This document shows positions 13,401 to 28,400 of a stretch of DNA of 64,000 bases, piece by piece. Origin of the DNA: Gigantopelta aegis (lineage: Eukaryota; Mollusca; Gastropoda; Neomphalida; Peltospiridae). Every line of letters begins with the position of its first letter. Position 1 is the first letter of the stretch. Location of the stretch: contig NC_054706.1 of the NCBI RefSeq assembly GCF_016097555.1, forward strand, positions 57,055,407 through 57,119,406, read 5' to 3'. The notes under the pieces were generated by a model. That model had not been told where the DNA came from. It saw nothing but the letters and a program-made list of their open reading frames with translations, and ran no database searches. Position numbers and translations under genes: made by a program.

Positions 13401-16400
13401 GTTTTCCTTCGTCTGGTGTTTTGTTGTACGTTTCTTGAATTCTTTCCTCAAATTCCTCACATACGCCACTGGCATCTGATACAAGATTATTAATGAAGTT
13501 ATGAAGATTGTCATACAGTATGCTAGTCAATATATTTATGCAATGCAATCAAACACAAATATATTGATTTTTACATACTAAGAAAAGAGAATCATATGTG
13601 TATATTATAACAATGCAGGGATGTGTAGCTACCCACCATTCCAAATAATCACCCAGATGAACTATTTTGTTTTTCCTACTTGCACTAATATTTTGTTAGT
13701 AAACGATTTTCAAGGTAGTTTTTTCAATGAATACACATTTCACTGCAACTGACATATAAGCCTTTTTTCCATTAATTGATTTTTGTGATAAATTGGCAAT
13801 TTATTTACACTGTCATGGGCTCCATGGATTTACCACGTTGACAAAATTCCGAGAGCGTGTCCTATATGTTGCCACCTGGCCTCATGTGTGGTGTTTTCGT
13901 TAGGATATTAATTCCATATCTTCCATTATGTTTAAACGTTGATATAAATATTTTTAAATACTAACTTCAGATGAAAATGATGTTATTGTTTATTATTTTA
14001 TTATTATTTCGTGGCATTGTAATTTTTAACACATAGTTAGTGGCAATGAACACCCACCCACCCCAAGTAAGATCTGGTCACTGATCGACAGCAGCAGTCA
14101 ATGCGATCATGTGTCTTGTCACCTGCTCTCCTAAATGACACAGGCAGGTTCATCAGAAATAACTGTATTACAATCTGAAGCAGACCATTTCTGTTTAGAA
14201 CATACCTATCGGGACAATAAATTCACAAAGACGACAAGATGGAAGTGATTATCGATTTTTAAATGCAATTTTAAACAACATTAACTACATTTAAAATATC
14301 ACAAAAAATGTTAACAACTCATGAAAATAATACTTACCATTTCATAAGTAAATATTGTTTATGGTATTTATAAAAGTATTAAGTGAAAATATGTTAGTAA
14401 AAGGTATAAACTTGTAGACCTACTCCATGAACGTGGTTTTTTTAATCCAGAATTAATTCATGCAAATTCCGTGAAATAATTCAACATGACGTTGAATCAC
14501 GTCAAACATTTAACATAAAATTTAACAGCCAACCAAAATATTTTGTTTAGTATATTCTATATTACAAATATAGACTACAGACTACAGTACTGATAAATTT
14601 GCCATTTGAATCACTCCTTTAGCCAAAGAAGTCAAGAGAAAGAAAAAATATTATGTCATACTGTTAAGTATTACAAGCGTTTTCATTGAATATCGTAATT
14701 GACTATCTTAAGTAAGGATAATAGATTATAAGGTTTTTAAGATTTGTGGAATTTTAAAAAATAAAAGCACAGTAAAAGATCTTACAGATACTCCTGATAG
14801 GTGTAGTATGATAATAGGGATAATATCAATGTGTTTCGTTGTTAGCTATAACTTTGTCTTGTGCCAAAATTCAAATTTTGTGATAAATCCTTATAGTTAA
14901 CAAAACACACTGATATTATCCCCTAATTATCAACAATGATATTTTGTATAGCATTCAAGTGTCTATATATGTACGACCCTGATTATATATTTGTTTTATC
15001 ATTATACAGATAAAAGTTACTAAACAAAGCAGCAATAGGTGGTTTATATGTACTTTGTCACAGGCAGGACAGTACATATCACAGTCTTTGATATACCTGT
15101 GGGACATAGGTGTGAAGGCAAAACAAATTCAAGTCCACTGAGGTGGAACGATCTTGCAATCTCCGTATCACATCACAGACGATTGCTTTACCACTTACAT
15201 CTACATCCAAACCCTTGACAGAAAAACTGTCAGATTCGTAATTCATCAAGGGATAGGATCATGACAGTCAAAAGTGAGAAGGCAGGGGGCAAAATGGGAC
15301 TTAAACAAAAGACCTATCGGTCTATAGAGCTCCGCTATTTAATTTTCTATTTTGTTAGTAGTAGATAATGAATTAATTTGTAAGATCTCTTTTGAATGTG
15401 TCAAGTTTAAACATTCTTTTGGAGAATATGCACCTTCACATTTTCAATTTAAAGTTTTAAAACATATAATAAAAATAAAAATTTCTAAATATTCGAAATA
15501 TCTCTCTATTGGTTTATGGTGGGTGTCCAGGGGATCATTGTATCGAGTTTGAGAATAGTTCTTATCAAAACTGTAGGAGAAAATAGACTTCAAAGGAAAA
15601 GTTGATGGACGGACGCTGGACAAATCAGATTTAGAAAAACTTCGCTGACGAATGTCAAGTTGCAGTTAAAATTTATTAAAATGATTTTAATCAATGCTTG
15701 CCATGTGTCTATCTGCAATGCCATGGAGTTTGTTGACACGATGTCGTTCATCTTTCACATCATCATCCTCATCGTCAGGGATATCACTGTTCTCTTCGGG
15801 AATAGCCTTCACCTTCGAGATGCAACACATTATAGCTTGGACAAGACTACCGCCAGTACTGTGCAGATCCACAATTCTCAGTAGCACGATCATTACTACA
15901 ATATGTATTAGAGCCTAGAACACAAAGAGAAAAAGTTCTTGTATTTTTAAAACTTCAAGAAATTTAGCTGTGAAGCATATGCGACTGGCCTGTAGGAACG
16001 TTTGGGATGAGGAGGGGTAATCTTCAGGTCCATAAGATTAACTTTTGTTTTCTATTATATAAATGACTTGAAAACAGCCCAAACTGTCAAAACATTGCCT
16101 CTATATATGAAACAAAATGTCCAATTGAAGTGAGTGTTCCTTGGTTACTAAACCTTAATTTCGAACGGAGTGTTTGGCAGCACAGTTCCTTAACTACGTT
16201 TAATATGGCTTCTATTATGGGGATGTCCCTGTTTGCCTAGCGGTTGAGGTCGTGGGCTGTCAAATATCACGCGAATCGTTGCAGCAGCTTCGAATTCTGT
16301 CAACTGACACTTTTTATCTTTAGATATTAAGGTGAGAATCAATCAAATTGTTAGTGGTGCTCATGACAAACGTTGTGTACTGAATGTCAGCACTGTGCTG

Positions 16401-19400
16401 TTGTAACCAGGGTGCTGGCCAGCAACCCATACTGCCTCACAAACATACTTAACTCAATGTATAATACTTATCTATGTACTGAAGTATGTTTATGGTGCTA
16501 CCGGTAAGCTCATACAACCTACACTTTTGATATTATATAAAAACATAACCAGTAACCTTTAAAACAACCAAACGTAACATACAAAAAACACATTGCTATT
16601 TGTTCCATGTATGGTAGTAAACCATGTTTTAAAGCCAGGACAAAGATAAAACCTTTAATGGTGAGCATAACTTGTACACACCAGATGATTTGGAACCTTT
16701 CCAGTCGCATTGTGATTGGGGTGTATGTGGTGTAAGAGCCCAATATCAAACAATATTGCTCAGAACTTAGCTGTTACTATCTAAGCTAAAGAACATACCA
16801 CAATAATTGGGTAGATAATATTGTTGTCCATCTCAAAGTACATGTCAAACGTTACTGGCTGTTGTAGAATATCTGCTACACGTGATATCTGCAAATATAT
16901 ATCAACGAGCCATGCAACATGTTGGCTACAATAAATAGTATTATAATTTACACCCTGATGAACAAAATGAATAAAACTGTGAATGTCCTACTAAATAAAA
17001 AAGAAGTCAATGAGGTATACTAGTATAGTTTTGTTTTACTGTGTTTGTTAAGTGCTAGTAATACTTTCAAATCAGCGCTGTACCTACATACTTAAATTGG
17101 GGGGTGGGGGGGTGGGGTGGGGGTGGGGTGGGGGGGAGCAGTTAAATAAAAATCGAGACATAGTTATATAGTAAAAAGTGCCATTACCAACAAAATGACT
17201 ATCAGAAACAGATTGAATATACAAACACTTATAATTACTGAAGCTTGCCTGTTACACCATTATCTAAACCTCGTCAAATAACCACGCTATCAAAACGTAG
17301 TAACCTGATATTCAATATATATAATGTTAGCCTCCATATATATGTTATTTACTAAATATTTTAAAAATCGAATAATTAGGAAATGAAAGCTATATTTTAA
17401 TACATTAATTATGCAGGATAAACATATAGTTTATTAAAGATCTCACCCTTTCTATGTAGTATATTCCACCAAAGATGATATAAGGAGGATCAATGACGCA
17501 CATCACATAGTGAACGATCTTTGCTACATCTGGATGACCCAACATATCCATCAGTGATATCGCTATGTAGGGAATAATCCCTGACTGAAAATAGATGTAC
17601 TCATATTTTTAAGGTGATGTGTTCAGGGCCTAGGATATTCTAGCAGTAATGTGATTTTATTGCAGCAAAAATACAGGGTCCAAATTATGTATTCAATTTA
17701 GATGTAGTTTTTATGAGTAATTAATTTAAGGTATAATGATTACATTTCAAAGCCAAAGTTAATTTTGGTGGGAATCCCTGATTCATGGGCACCCACCCAC
17801 TGAGCAATCTCAAGTAATTTCCTACATTACTAAAAGTCACTAACACTAATGGTGATCAAAATAACTTCTTACTTTTAATAAAAATGGTTTCAACAATATA
17901 TCAATGAAATTGCTTAGTCAGTGGGTTACAAACACCGGGCCATCTACAATTGGTCGTAACTGTAAGTCATTAGGATGCAATAATTCTACATAACCTTTCT
18001 GTACTTCTCTGCACATGGAATTAATAATCTTAATTTTGGTGGGAATCCGTGATTCGAGGGCACCCACCCACTGCACCATCCCAAGTAATTTCCTACATTA
18101 TTAAAAATCACTAACACTATTGGTGATCAAAATAACATCTTGTGATGGTATGTTGAAAATATTAAACAATAACAATTATTACTGACTGTGTCCATTATTG
18201 TATCTTTAGAGTAGAGCTATTTTAAAGTCATTAGTGTCCTAATTATTATCAAATGTCACAAAGTCGGTGACAAATTTCAACCACAAATGTCGCAACTCAT
18301 CAGTCACGAATATCATAATTAACAATGGCATTTTTTGTGATGCTTTCTTTGTGTGTCCTTCTGGAGCGATACTCACAGATGGCATACAGTGTCGCTTGCT
18401 GAGCAGGATCCTATGATTAATCCCCAGCGTAACCTCTAAAATGTTTCAATATTAGTACCAGCTTGGTGTGTCGGTTGTCATGATCTCTTACAATATTCTG
18501 CAGCCTGTTAATGACATCTGTGTATATGCGACATTGAGGCGGCGTATCTTCTCCAGCCAGTGATTGGGTCAGGGATATTGTGCATAAAGACTGTTCGTAA
18601 TTTTTAATAATGGGGGATGACTAGAGGTGACCTAAGTGGGTAGGTGATCAGGTTGCAATGGTGGGGGGAATTGACTGAGGGGAAATGACCAGGGGGGATA
18701 TGCTCGGGGGGGGGGGGAATTGATTGTGGTGAGATGACCGGGGGGTATGCTCTGAGAGGGGGAACTGACTGAGGGGAAATGATCGGGGGGGGGGGGGGGG
18801 GGATATGCTCCGAGAGGGGGAATTGACTGAGGCGAAATGGAAATGACCAGGGGGGATGTGCTTTGAGAGGGGAAATTGACTATGGTGAAATGACTGGGGG
18901 TAAGTGGTATGCTCTTTGAGGGGGAATTGACTGAGGGGAAATGATCGGGGGATATGCTCTGAGAGGGGGAATTGACTGAGGGGAAATGACAAGGGGAGGA
19001 TGTGCTCTGAGAGGGGGTATTGACTATGGTGAAATGACCGGGGGGTGGGAGGGATGTGCTCTGAGAGGGTGGAATTGACTATGGGGAAATGACCGGGGGG
19101 TATGCTCTGAGAGGGGGAATTGACTGAGGGGAAATGATCAGGGGGTTATGCTCTGAGGGGGAACTGACTATGGTGAAATGACCTGGGGGTATGCTCTGAG
19201 AAGGGGAACTGACTGACGGGAAATGACCAGGGGGATGTGCTCTGAGAGGGGGTATTGACTATGGTGAAATGACCGGGGGGTATGCTCTGAGAGGGGGAAT
19301 TGACTGAGGCAAAATGACCAGGGGGATATGCTCTGAGAGAGGAAATTGACTGTGGTGGAATGACTGGGGGAGGGAGTGTATGCTCTGAGAGGAGAAATTG

Positions 19401-22400
19401 ACTGAGGAGAAATTATCGGGGTATATGCTCTGAGAGGGGGAATTGACTATGGGGAAATGATCGGGGGGATATGCTCTGAGAGGAAATGACATGGGGGGTA
19501 TGCTCTGAGAGGGGGAATTGACTGAGGGGAAATGACCGAGGGGTATGCTCTGAGAGGGGGGATTGATTATGGGGAAGTGTCCAGGAGGGATATGCTCTCA
19601 AAGGGGGGATTGCTATTATACAACTCTGAGCTATGACCTTTACTGCACAGACGAAAAATGGTTGCGTAAAACTAGACTTGCATGAAAAACAAAAATGTTA
19701 TTTCACATTTTTCAGGGGTCTCATATGTTTGGCACCAAACAACAATAATCCAAATAATGCTGAGGTGGTGTTTAAGCAAACATCAATGTCTTTTACTATT
19801 GCATGTATATTTGATAATGTCAAGAAACCACCACAATTCACCCCCCCCACCCCACCCCCATGTAAGATATGTTCTGTATGCATCTAATTATAGTAGTCCT
19901 GAGGAAATTATCGAAGGTGTACTTACAAAGATGAAAACATTGGGAAGGACTGCTTGGCAAGTTTCAAATGTTTCAAAGGCGTATGAGAACACATAGGCGA
20001 GCAGGAGATTGGCCGGGATGTATGCTAAGAAAAGCATTACCAGTGTTAGTATGGCTCCTGCAGTGATGAACGATGGAATCTGAAATAAAACAAAGATTAT
20101 TTTTCCTTTAACGACACTATTAAAGCACATTGATTAATTAACCATTAACTATTGGATGTCGAATATTTTGTAATTGTGACTTCTAGTCTTCAGAGGAAGC
20201 CCACTACATTTTTCCATAAGTAACAAAGGATCTAATAATATATGCAATTTCCCATAGGTAGGAACAGACATACCACTGCCTTTGATACACCAGTCATGGG
20301 GCAGTGGTTGGGACGGGACTGAGTACACAGAGAAGGTTCTATCCTGTGAACAAAGCACACCAAGTGAGCGCACTATTGACTAAGCTAGATCCCGCCTTTC
20401 ATACATGAAAGCATTAACACCAGAAAGAAAGTGATACCAGCCTATCTATGTGATGCTGCATACAAAAGATCTCTTGCTGTTAATCGGAAAGAGTAGCCTA
20501 TTGGGTGGCGGCAGCGGGTTTCCTCTCTCATTATCTGTGTGGTTCCTTATTTTGATCCAGCCAGTGCACCACGACTGGCATATCAAAGGTCGTGGTATGT
20601 ACTACCCTGTCTGTGGGATGGTGCATAAAAAAGATCCCTTACTGCTAATCGAAAAGAGCAGCCCATGAAGTGGCCACAGCAGGTTTCCTTTGTCAATATC
20701 TGTGTGATCTTTAACCATATATGTCTGACGCCATATAACCCTAAATAAAATGTGTTGAGTGCGTCGTTAAATAAAATTTCTTTCCTTCCTTCCATATTTT
20801 AAAATTTTGCATACCTTCTCATCCCTTTGGTGAAACCCTTGTACACTCGTACATTTATTTTTTCATCGTTTTAAGTGAAAGACTTGACAGCCATTGTGGC
20901 AGTACTCGTAACGGCTGCCACTGGTGGTATAGGATATATGCTCACATTTCGTGAACACCTGATATCATCACAGTTTTAACAGTGATTCATGAGTACATGA
21001 CATAATGACATTACAGCTGTTTATTCCAATGAGCTCTGTCATATACTAATTTTGATTAAGTAAATCTTAACGATAATTCCGTAATATCTGATTAAAGCTG
21101 TACCTCCACTCAATCCAGAGTCAAATGGGCATTTGGCAAAATAGTGGTTTAATCCATAAAGGCACGAATCTCACTCTTATACCTTGTTTATTAGAGGAAA
21201 GCCACTCCTGAATTTGGTAATGGTAATCCTCGTTTTGGCGGTCAAAAGGATGTATTGTCCAATAAAGAATCTCTAATATATATTTGTTCGTTCAATGGGA
21301 TAACAATTCCAGTTTAGACTTCTTACAAATATTAAGACGATCAGAAACACATTGAATATACAGATGTTGATATTCTGAACAAGAACATGTATTTAATATA
21401 TAATACTAGTTATTACAAAATGTTATTAGTAAAAAAATCTGACAATGAGAAAATATCAGAATAGTCCATTTAAGAAATCCTAATCAAATTAAAACTCATT
21501 TTCAAAACAAGGATGAAGTAAAAATGCTGGAACAAAGAAAGAAATGTTTTATTTAACGACGCACTCAACACATTTTATTTACGGTTATATGGCGTCAGAC
21601 ATATGGTTAAGAACCACACAGATTTTGAGAGGAAACCCGCTGTCGCCACTACATGGGCTACATTTTCCGATTAGCAGCAAGGGATCTTTTATTTGCACTT
21701 CCCACAGGCAGGATAGCACAAACCATGGCCTTTGTTGAACCAGTTATGGATCACTGGTCGGTGCAAGTGGTTTACACCTACCCATTGAGCCTTGCGGAGC
21801 ACTCACTCAGGGTTTCGAGTCGGTATCTGGAGTAAAAATCACATGCCTCGACTGGGATCCGAACCCAGTACCTACCAGCCTGTAGACCAATGGCTTAACC
21901 ACGATGCCGGTAAATGCTGGAACAGTGCTGTTATTAGAAATATTCATTGACGTAACCAGACTATACACACACGATGCGATGGATGTCCTGAACATGTGTA
22001 TTAAGAAGATGACACAAAAATAACAGCAATACTTACCTGAGCAGCAAGAACAATTATAATGCTAATGACTGCCGGAATGAAATAGATGGCGAGATGGAAG
22101 AGAAACAGGGTGACCCAGTACATCATGAATGTGATTCCTGAAACTCGTAGCTGGCTCCTTGCTTTGATCTATATAAAGATGGAGCAAACGTAAATTTAAA
22201 ATACATATTACCCACAAAAAATGTAGATAATGTAATGAAACCATCCACTGTAGTATGTACATTCTGTCCACTTAGAAAATATTCCTACCACACATTAATG
22301 ACATTTCAAATCACATGGTTAAACACATGGCCTAGATAGAAAGGAAACATGCAACCATGCAGGGTGGTCTACCTGTAATAAATGGGGACAGCTGACAACC

Positions 22401-25400
22401 AAAACTGCTTATGTCCACATTTTAAATGTACATGTAAGTTTTTTTTTATTATTGTTATTACAACTGAATAAATACATTAAATTAAATTACTATTCTCTGG
22501 ACATACATGTGACCAGTTCTTTAGATGCAAGTTCTTACAGACTGCGCAGCTCGTACAATAGGTGTAACAAAACAGCGATACCGTATCGTATCGTGATACG
22601 ATACATCGATTTATTACATACCCATTTCATCTTACTACAATAAGAAAGAACGTTCTGATAGTGTAATAATAATAAAAAAAACTTTTATTGATCATGTGTG
22701 CTACAAAATCTCGCATGCGTAGTATGTGTTCACCTGAATGACTTCATGTTCCTAGCCAGGAATGACGTCATGTTCCTAGCCAGGATGCTCAGAGAAAATT
22801 CCATAAAATTCAACCAACTTTCCAGACGAAGTAAGTTGTATTATTTAATTAAACTTTTATAAAATTACTGATCGTACTTCTCGAGCTACGTACTATTTTG
22901 TTTAAAGTAAAATTAATTTTTAACTATTTAATACAAACATCAGGACGACCATAAATACATTGGATTAAGTAAAATTGGTAACATAAGCTAGACGTTGCTA
23001 GTGATGTGTAAGTAAATGGTCAGAATGTGCAACTGCCAACAATATTTTACACTGCCTAATAACTAGGATCAGTGTTATTAATTAGCATATAGCGACCCAC
23101 ATATTGGGATACATATCATATTGCAACCTAACCTCTGGCATATACTATAGTTCGTATGCATCAAAAGGAAACCAATGAACTGGCATGTAACTGTGTAATG
23201 AATAACGTTAAATCTCAGATCATAACATCATAACGTTTGGAAACCATACCAACTCGCACAAAAAATTTTGAAACAAATCTCATTGTAAAGCAAATTAATT
23301 ATTTACAATTTGCCATCAAATTGCTTAGGATAAGTCTTCTTTTTTATCAGGGATGAAGGCAACTTATGGAACAGCCAAGGTGAAGCAAAGCCACCGTCGG
23401 AAAAGTAATACCTATGTCTGGCCTTTTTATTTCGTACAGGCAGCGAGACAAAAATGACATCATCCAGCCTTAAAATGCCTACGACACTGTTTTATATATT
23501 TCAAACAATAGCATACAATATCATACATAGATAAAATGTCACTTCTATATCCACTTGCCCATAGACAAGAAAGAGCAGACCTTTGAAATAGCAAACGTGG
23601 CCCACTCAGTGGGTTTGCCGAGGAGGTAGTATCCTACAACTCGAGCATCTCAGGTGCGCATGTTACCGACTGAGCTAAATCCATTCATTGCCCACCTGGT
23701 TAATTAATATATAAACAGTTTCTGCTAAATTATGTCCACAATGCAGTACAGATACACTGGTGGCACCTAAGTCTGCGCACCTAAGCATTTGTGTTATATT
23801 TTAAAGTTAAAATATTTCTTTAAAAATATTTATTTCACCACTGCCACAGTACAATGGAACAATAAACGTGTTACAACTAAAGTTATTTTAATTTTAATGT
23901 TTTTTAAACTCAAGTAATGAGCGCATTTTTAGTGGGACCCCCCTGCATTTACTGGCCTGCATGACGGCACATAAGTCTGTGCAGCAAACATCAAAACAAC
24001 CACTTCTGTCGCTAATGTTTACATAAAACAGCAACAAACAATGGATCCGACTTTTTACAAGTTCTAAATAACAAACACTTCCTGTTATAGTCTGTTTCAG
24101 AAACATTTAGATTGTGCAAATGAGATAAATATAAATGGTGTTCCATGCTCCTTAGTTTGGACAACACAAAATGACAATATTAAAAAAAAGCCAATGTAAA
24201 AATATTTGATCATTTTCACCAAAAATTTATATTATTAACTGTGTAAATGAGCACAAATTGTGTTCGTTAGACATAGGACAACCAATGATAATTTTGAAAC
24301 AGACTATAGCTAAAATAGGCCATGCTGTCAGTGCAATCTTCAAAGTCTGTGTGCAGCCATTTTGCATTGTGTCACTCAGAGGGAAATTCAAAGTATGCTT
24401 GGATGTTTACGTTAACAGATTAAATAAGACATTCATTTGATTTATGGATTCATAAATTACAATACGGTATGTATTGAAGCTTCTATGTAAATTTATGTAA
24501 GTTGATATGCAAGGTTGAAGGTTGATCATTACAACGTTGACAGACACGTGTTGACAGGTGATAGAAAAACACGTTGATCGAGGCTGGCAACAGTATACTT
24601 TTAGTGCATTAATTCAGAGTTTTTTTCAATAAAAGTGTTATCGACCAGTTTTATACATATATTCACAATCAAGATGTGTTGTTTTAACAACGGTTTTGTG
24701 AATTAAATTAACGTTGTTTGTTTGTTTACAAACATACCCCGACACTTGTTTCGAGACGTCATGTAACGTCATTAACGTGCGCAGACTTTTGTGCCGCGCA
24801 GACTAAGGTGACATGAGTGTACTGGTTTTTCAGTATTTAAATGATCAAATTATATAAATATCAGTTGTTCTAGCTTCATAAATAAAATATGTTTAAGAAG
24901 CATACATAACAGTATCTTACAGACATACATTGTATATCACTATGTTATTGTCTAAAACGGTACGATTTTTTAAATTGATTTTGTTGAAAGGAAAGTCATA
25001 ACAAAAACACTTTTTGCATACCTACCCACTAACAACAAAATAATTAAAACCAAGTATGCAAAGGCGACAACTGTAGCAAACACCACATAAAATACTAATG
25101 TGGTACCCTCCTGCCCCATTTGATCAATTTTGGAACTGTCCTTATTACAATTCATTACTTACCTGACGGTCAGCAACAACCTCAACAGCAAATCCTGTTG
25201 GTACAACAACAAATGCCACGGCAAGAATGAATGCTGCTGAGAAGGCATTGGAATTGTAGGAAAGGTTTGGCACCGCAGACTGCACAACAGATGGCCACAT
25301 CAGACTGGATGCTGTTATATTCTCAACCATCGCAAGAAGTCCATTCGACACCAAGTTGATCACAGCTGGTAGTGAATGAATAGCCGAGTCATTGTACATT

Positions 25401-28400
25401 GCAGTGTATGTTAAGTTCTTACCCTGCAGACGAAATACAAAACAGTATATAAGTATATATAATTATATTTATCATATAATATCTTAAATTTTCAGTGCAA
25501 TCAAAGTATGTGATATTTTTCAGATCACATAATTTAAGAATTTGATAACTTTGCAAATTAGATGTAAATTAGTCGAGGTCTCGGCACTAGGTTTATTGAC
25601 ATTTAAGCAAACGTACTTGGGTGACACTCCATGATTGACATATGCATTCATAGTCATCAAATAACAACATTTCAATGGCAATTTGACACTGAAAGCTGTC
25701 GAGCGTTCAGAAAACAAAAAACGTTAGGCATAACTTTATTTTGATGTAAGGATATCCAAAATGACGTCATTCGAGTTTGACGTCATTTCTATTAAAAAAT
25801 ACACCGCGCCACATATTCTTATGTCATTTGAATATCTAGTAATGGCGGACTGGAATTAAAGTTGCGTGTACAGTTTAGAAAAAAACGTTGTATTAAGCTT
25901 GAGCTTATATGATAAAGAGATTATTACCCTCATGTATTTCGATATTGTCAATATCATATATTAGGAATACAAATAATGTATTATGCTCACCAGAGGCTCA
26001 CATAATACAATTTTTATTCCTAATATATGATATTGACGATACCGAAACACTCTGGTAATAACCTCTATATATATATATTATATATATTATATATATATAT
26101 ATTATATATTATATACTATATATACTATAACAATATATTATGCTGACACTAGTATCACAGCACTGCAGCACTTGTACAAATAAGTTGAAAGTCGGAATAC
26201 TGATAGTTGATAGTTGATATTGATAGTTAACATACCAGTTTGGATGTTTGCATTTCATTTATGAAATGATATATTAAAAAGACTTCTTACTCCAAGCAAA
26301 TACTATGGATGTACATGTATTCGAAACTGTTATCACACAGGAAGCATATTCCTGAACGTTTTCAAGTTGGAATGCTCTTATGAATATATTCGTGTCCTCT
26401 AATCGTCTGGTGATGTAACAAGAACAAACTCGCATCTGTTTGAGAACCCAGATTCAAATACATGCTATATTCAACAAAATTAACAAACCACAAACAAAAA
26501 ACAACTGGTCAGATGATTTAAAAACGAAGTTGTCATTGAGAACGTTCAGTACCTACTAAACTTATCTGTGCCAGTTTTGATTAAGAACAACACTAGCTCT
26601 TAAGGAAGTAGCTCATTGGCCATAACATTTTCAAATCAATGCATTAGTTTAGTAATTTTTAATTATAGTCTATGAGGTGTGAATTTTGACCCCCTGATAT
26701 GATTAAATATCTACTCACTGTTTGTAGGTCCTTAAGGTTAAAGCCCACCCAATGTTTTGGTAGATCAGCAATATTCACAGATGAATTGACCTTCTCAACA
26801 CTCCCAAGTCCATCGATAAATGTTCTTGAACCTGGTGTGTCTTAAAGTAAAATAACATAGTAAAAACAAATAACTAGTCATTTACATTTAAGCCATGGAG
26901 ACGTTTCAGAAGTTTACTTTAAATGGACTATCCTGAATTTGTAGGCATGCATTAACAGACAGTGGATCGATCTACAGATGTCATATATCTGGACATTAAA
27001 ACATATAAAATGTTTGAGCTACAATAATTAATATGTATTGATAAATATATTCAGGATTCCCTTGGATCTGAATTACTTCAAATTATATTTGGCAGTCGGA
27101 AGATAAAATAAATGGTTACATATGAAATTACTGTATGCATAAGGTTCACACTGAATTACAAAAACCCCACAAAATAACCCAAACAACATTAGTATGGTCA
27201 ACAATGAATTGAATATACAGATCATACATGAATTCATATTTTAAATAAGGTAAACATTCTGAGTAATTAAATGTGGCTCCCACCATTAACTGAAGTGTTG
27301 CTCACAATTGCAGCTACATGTACATTGTGTAAATATGTTCATTTCAATGTTACTTTTTTAATTTTGGTTTTATTTGTGTTAAACAGTTTAATATAGTAAC
27401 GTTCATTTGCTCTATACAACACAGAACCGAATGTAGGAAAACAAACAGTTCCTAAAATGTGTTAAGTTTATTTGAACATTTTGGCTAAGCTATTTCCAGT
27501 TGGGAATACAAAACATGTAGCAATCGTGTACCATTCCTTTGACAACAATATGTTAAAGACGTCTTCTAACAGAACTATACATTCGTAACCACAGGTTTAT
27601 CTTATAATGCATGTGACTAATATACACCAAGACCCAAAAACCTAAACAGTTAATAATTACAATTATAAAATTAAACTATGATACCTGCTGTATCAACAGC
27701 AAGGAAAGGTGGTTTATGTGGCCCAACGTAGAAAGATTTCATTGTCACTGGTTTTGTAAATGATGTGTCCTCGGATGTGCCTTGTTTGCTGAGAACACAG
27801 CCAATGATGACAAGCACAATGGGAATAAAAATCTGAAAGATCAAAGCAGTCGTGTTCCGAATCTTTATCTTAAATCTCATCTTCATCAGTGTCCAGAATC
27901 GCTGAGATGTAAGGTTGACCGTTTCGTTTGAAGTGGGCATGGGTATACTGTGCTGCTCGTTCTGGGGTGATGGTTCGGTGGTTTCGTTTTCTTCTTTGTC
28001 TTCGTTCTCTGACCCTGTAAAATACATATGTGTGCTATGATTAAGTGAAGCAGACTCGTCAATTAGATTGTGTGTCATGCACCAAAAGTGTTGATGAACT
28101 AAAACAAAAGATAGGACCGGTTCATGTCCAATAAATTGGACAGTAACTCTATAATATGTTTTAAACCCATAGCAAGTCACATAAGTTGTCTTGTTAGATT
28201 TATTTTGAAGCAGAAAATTGATGATGAATTTTTCAATTTTGTTGTATCATCTTATATGGTACATCTTAGTATGTGCCACCGACACAAATTGTAAGTTATT
28301 GTATGAACATCTATATAGTTACCCAACATATATTGCATACAGTTTGTTTTTGTTTGGTCTGATTCTGCTTGCAAGAACAGGTTATACCAAATGTTCCATC

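Noticed and set aside
18645-19612. Minus-strand open frames with a repeated 15-residue [13 protein letters not shown] peptide, suggesting a secreted repeat protein
   Set aside because: They are translations of the G-rich minisatellite in intron 20; unit length varies and the frames break repeatedly.
21840-21912. tRNA gene candidates with A and B boxes (also at 39,740-39,812, 41,460-41,530 and 57,325-57,390)
   Set aside because: They are tRNA-like heads of SINEs, continuous with SINE cores, and do not fold as complete tRNAs.
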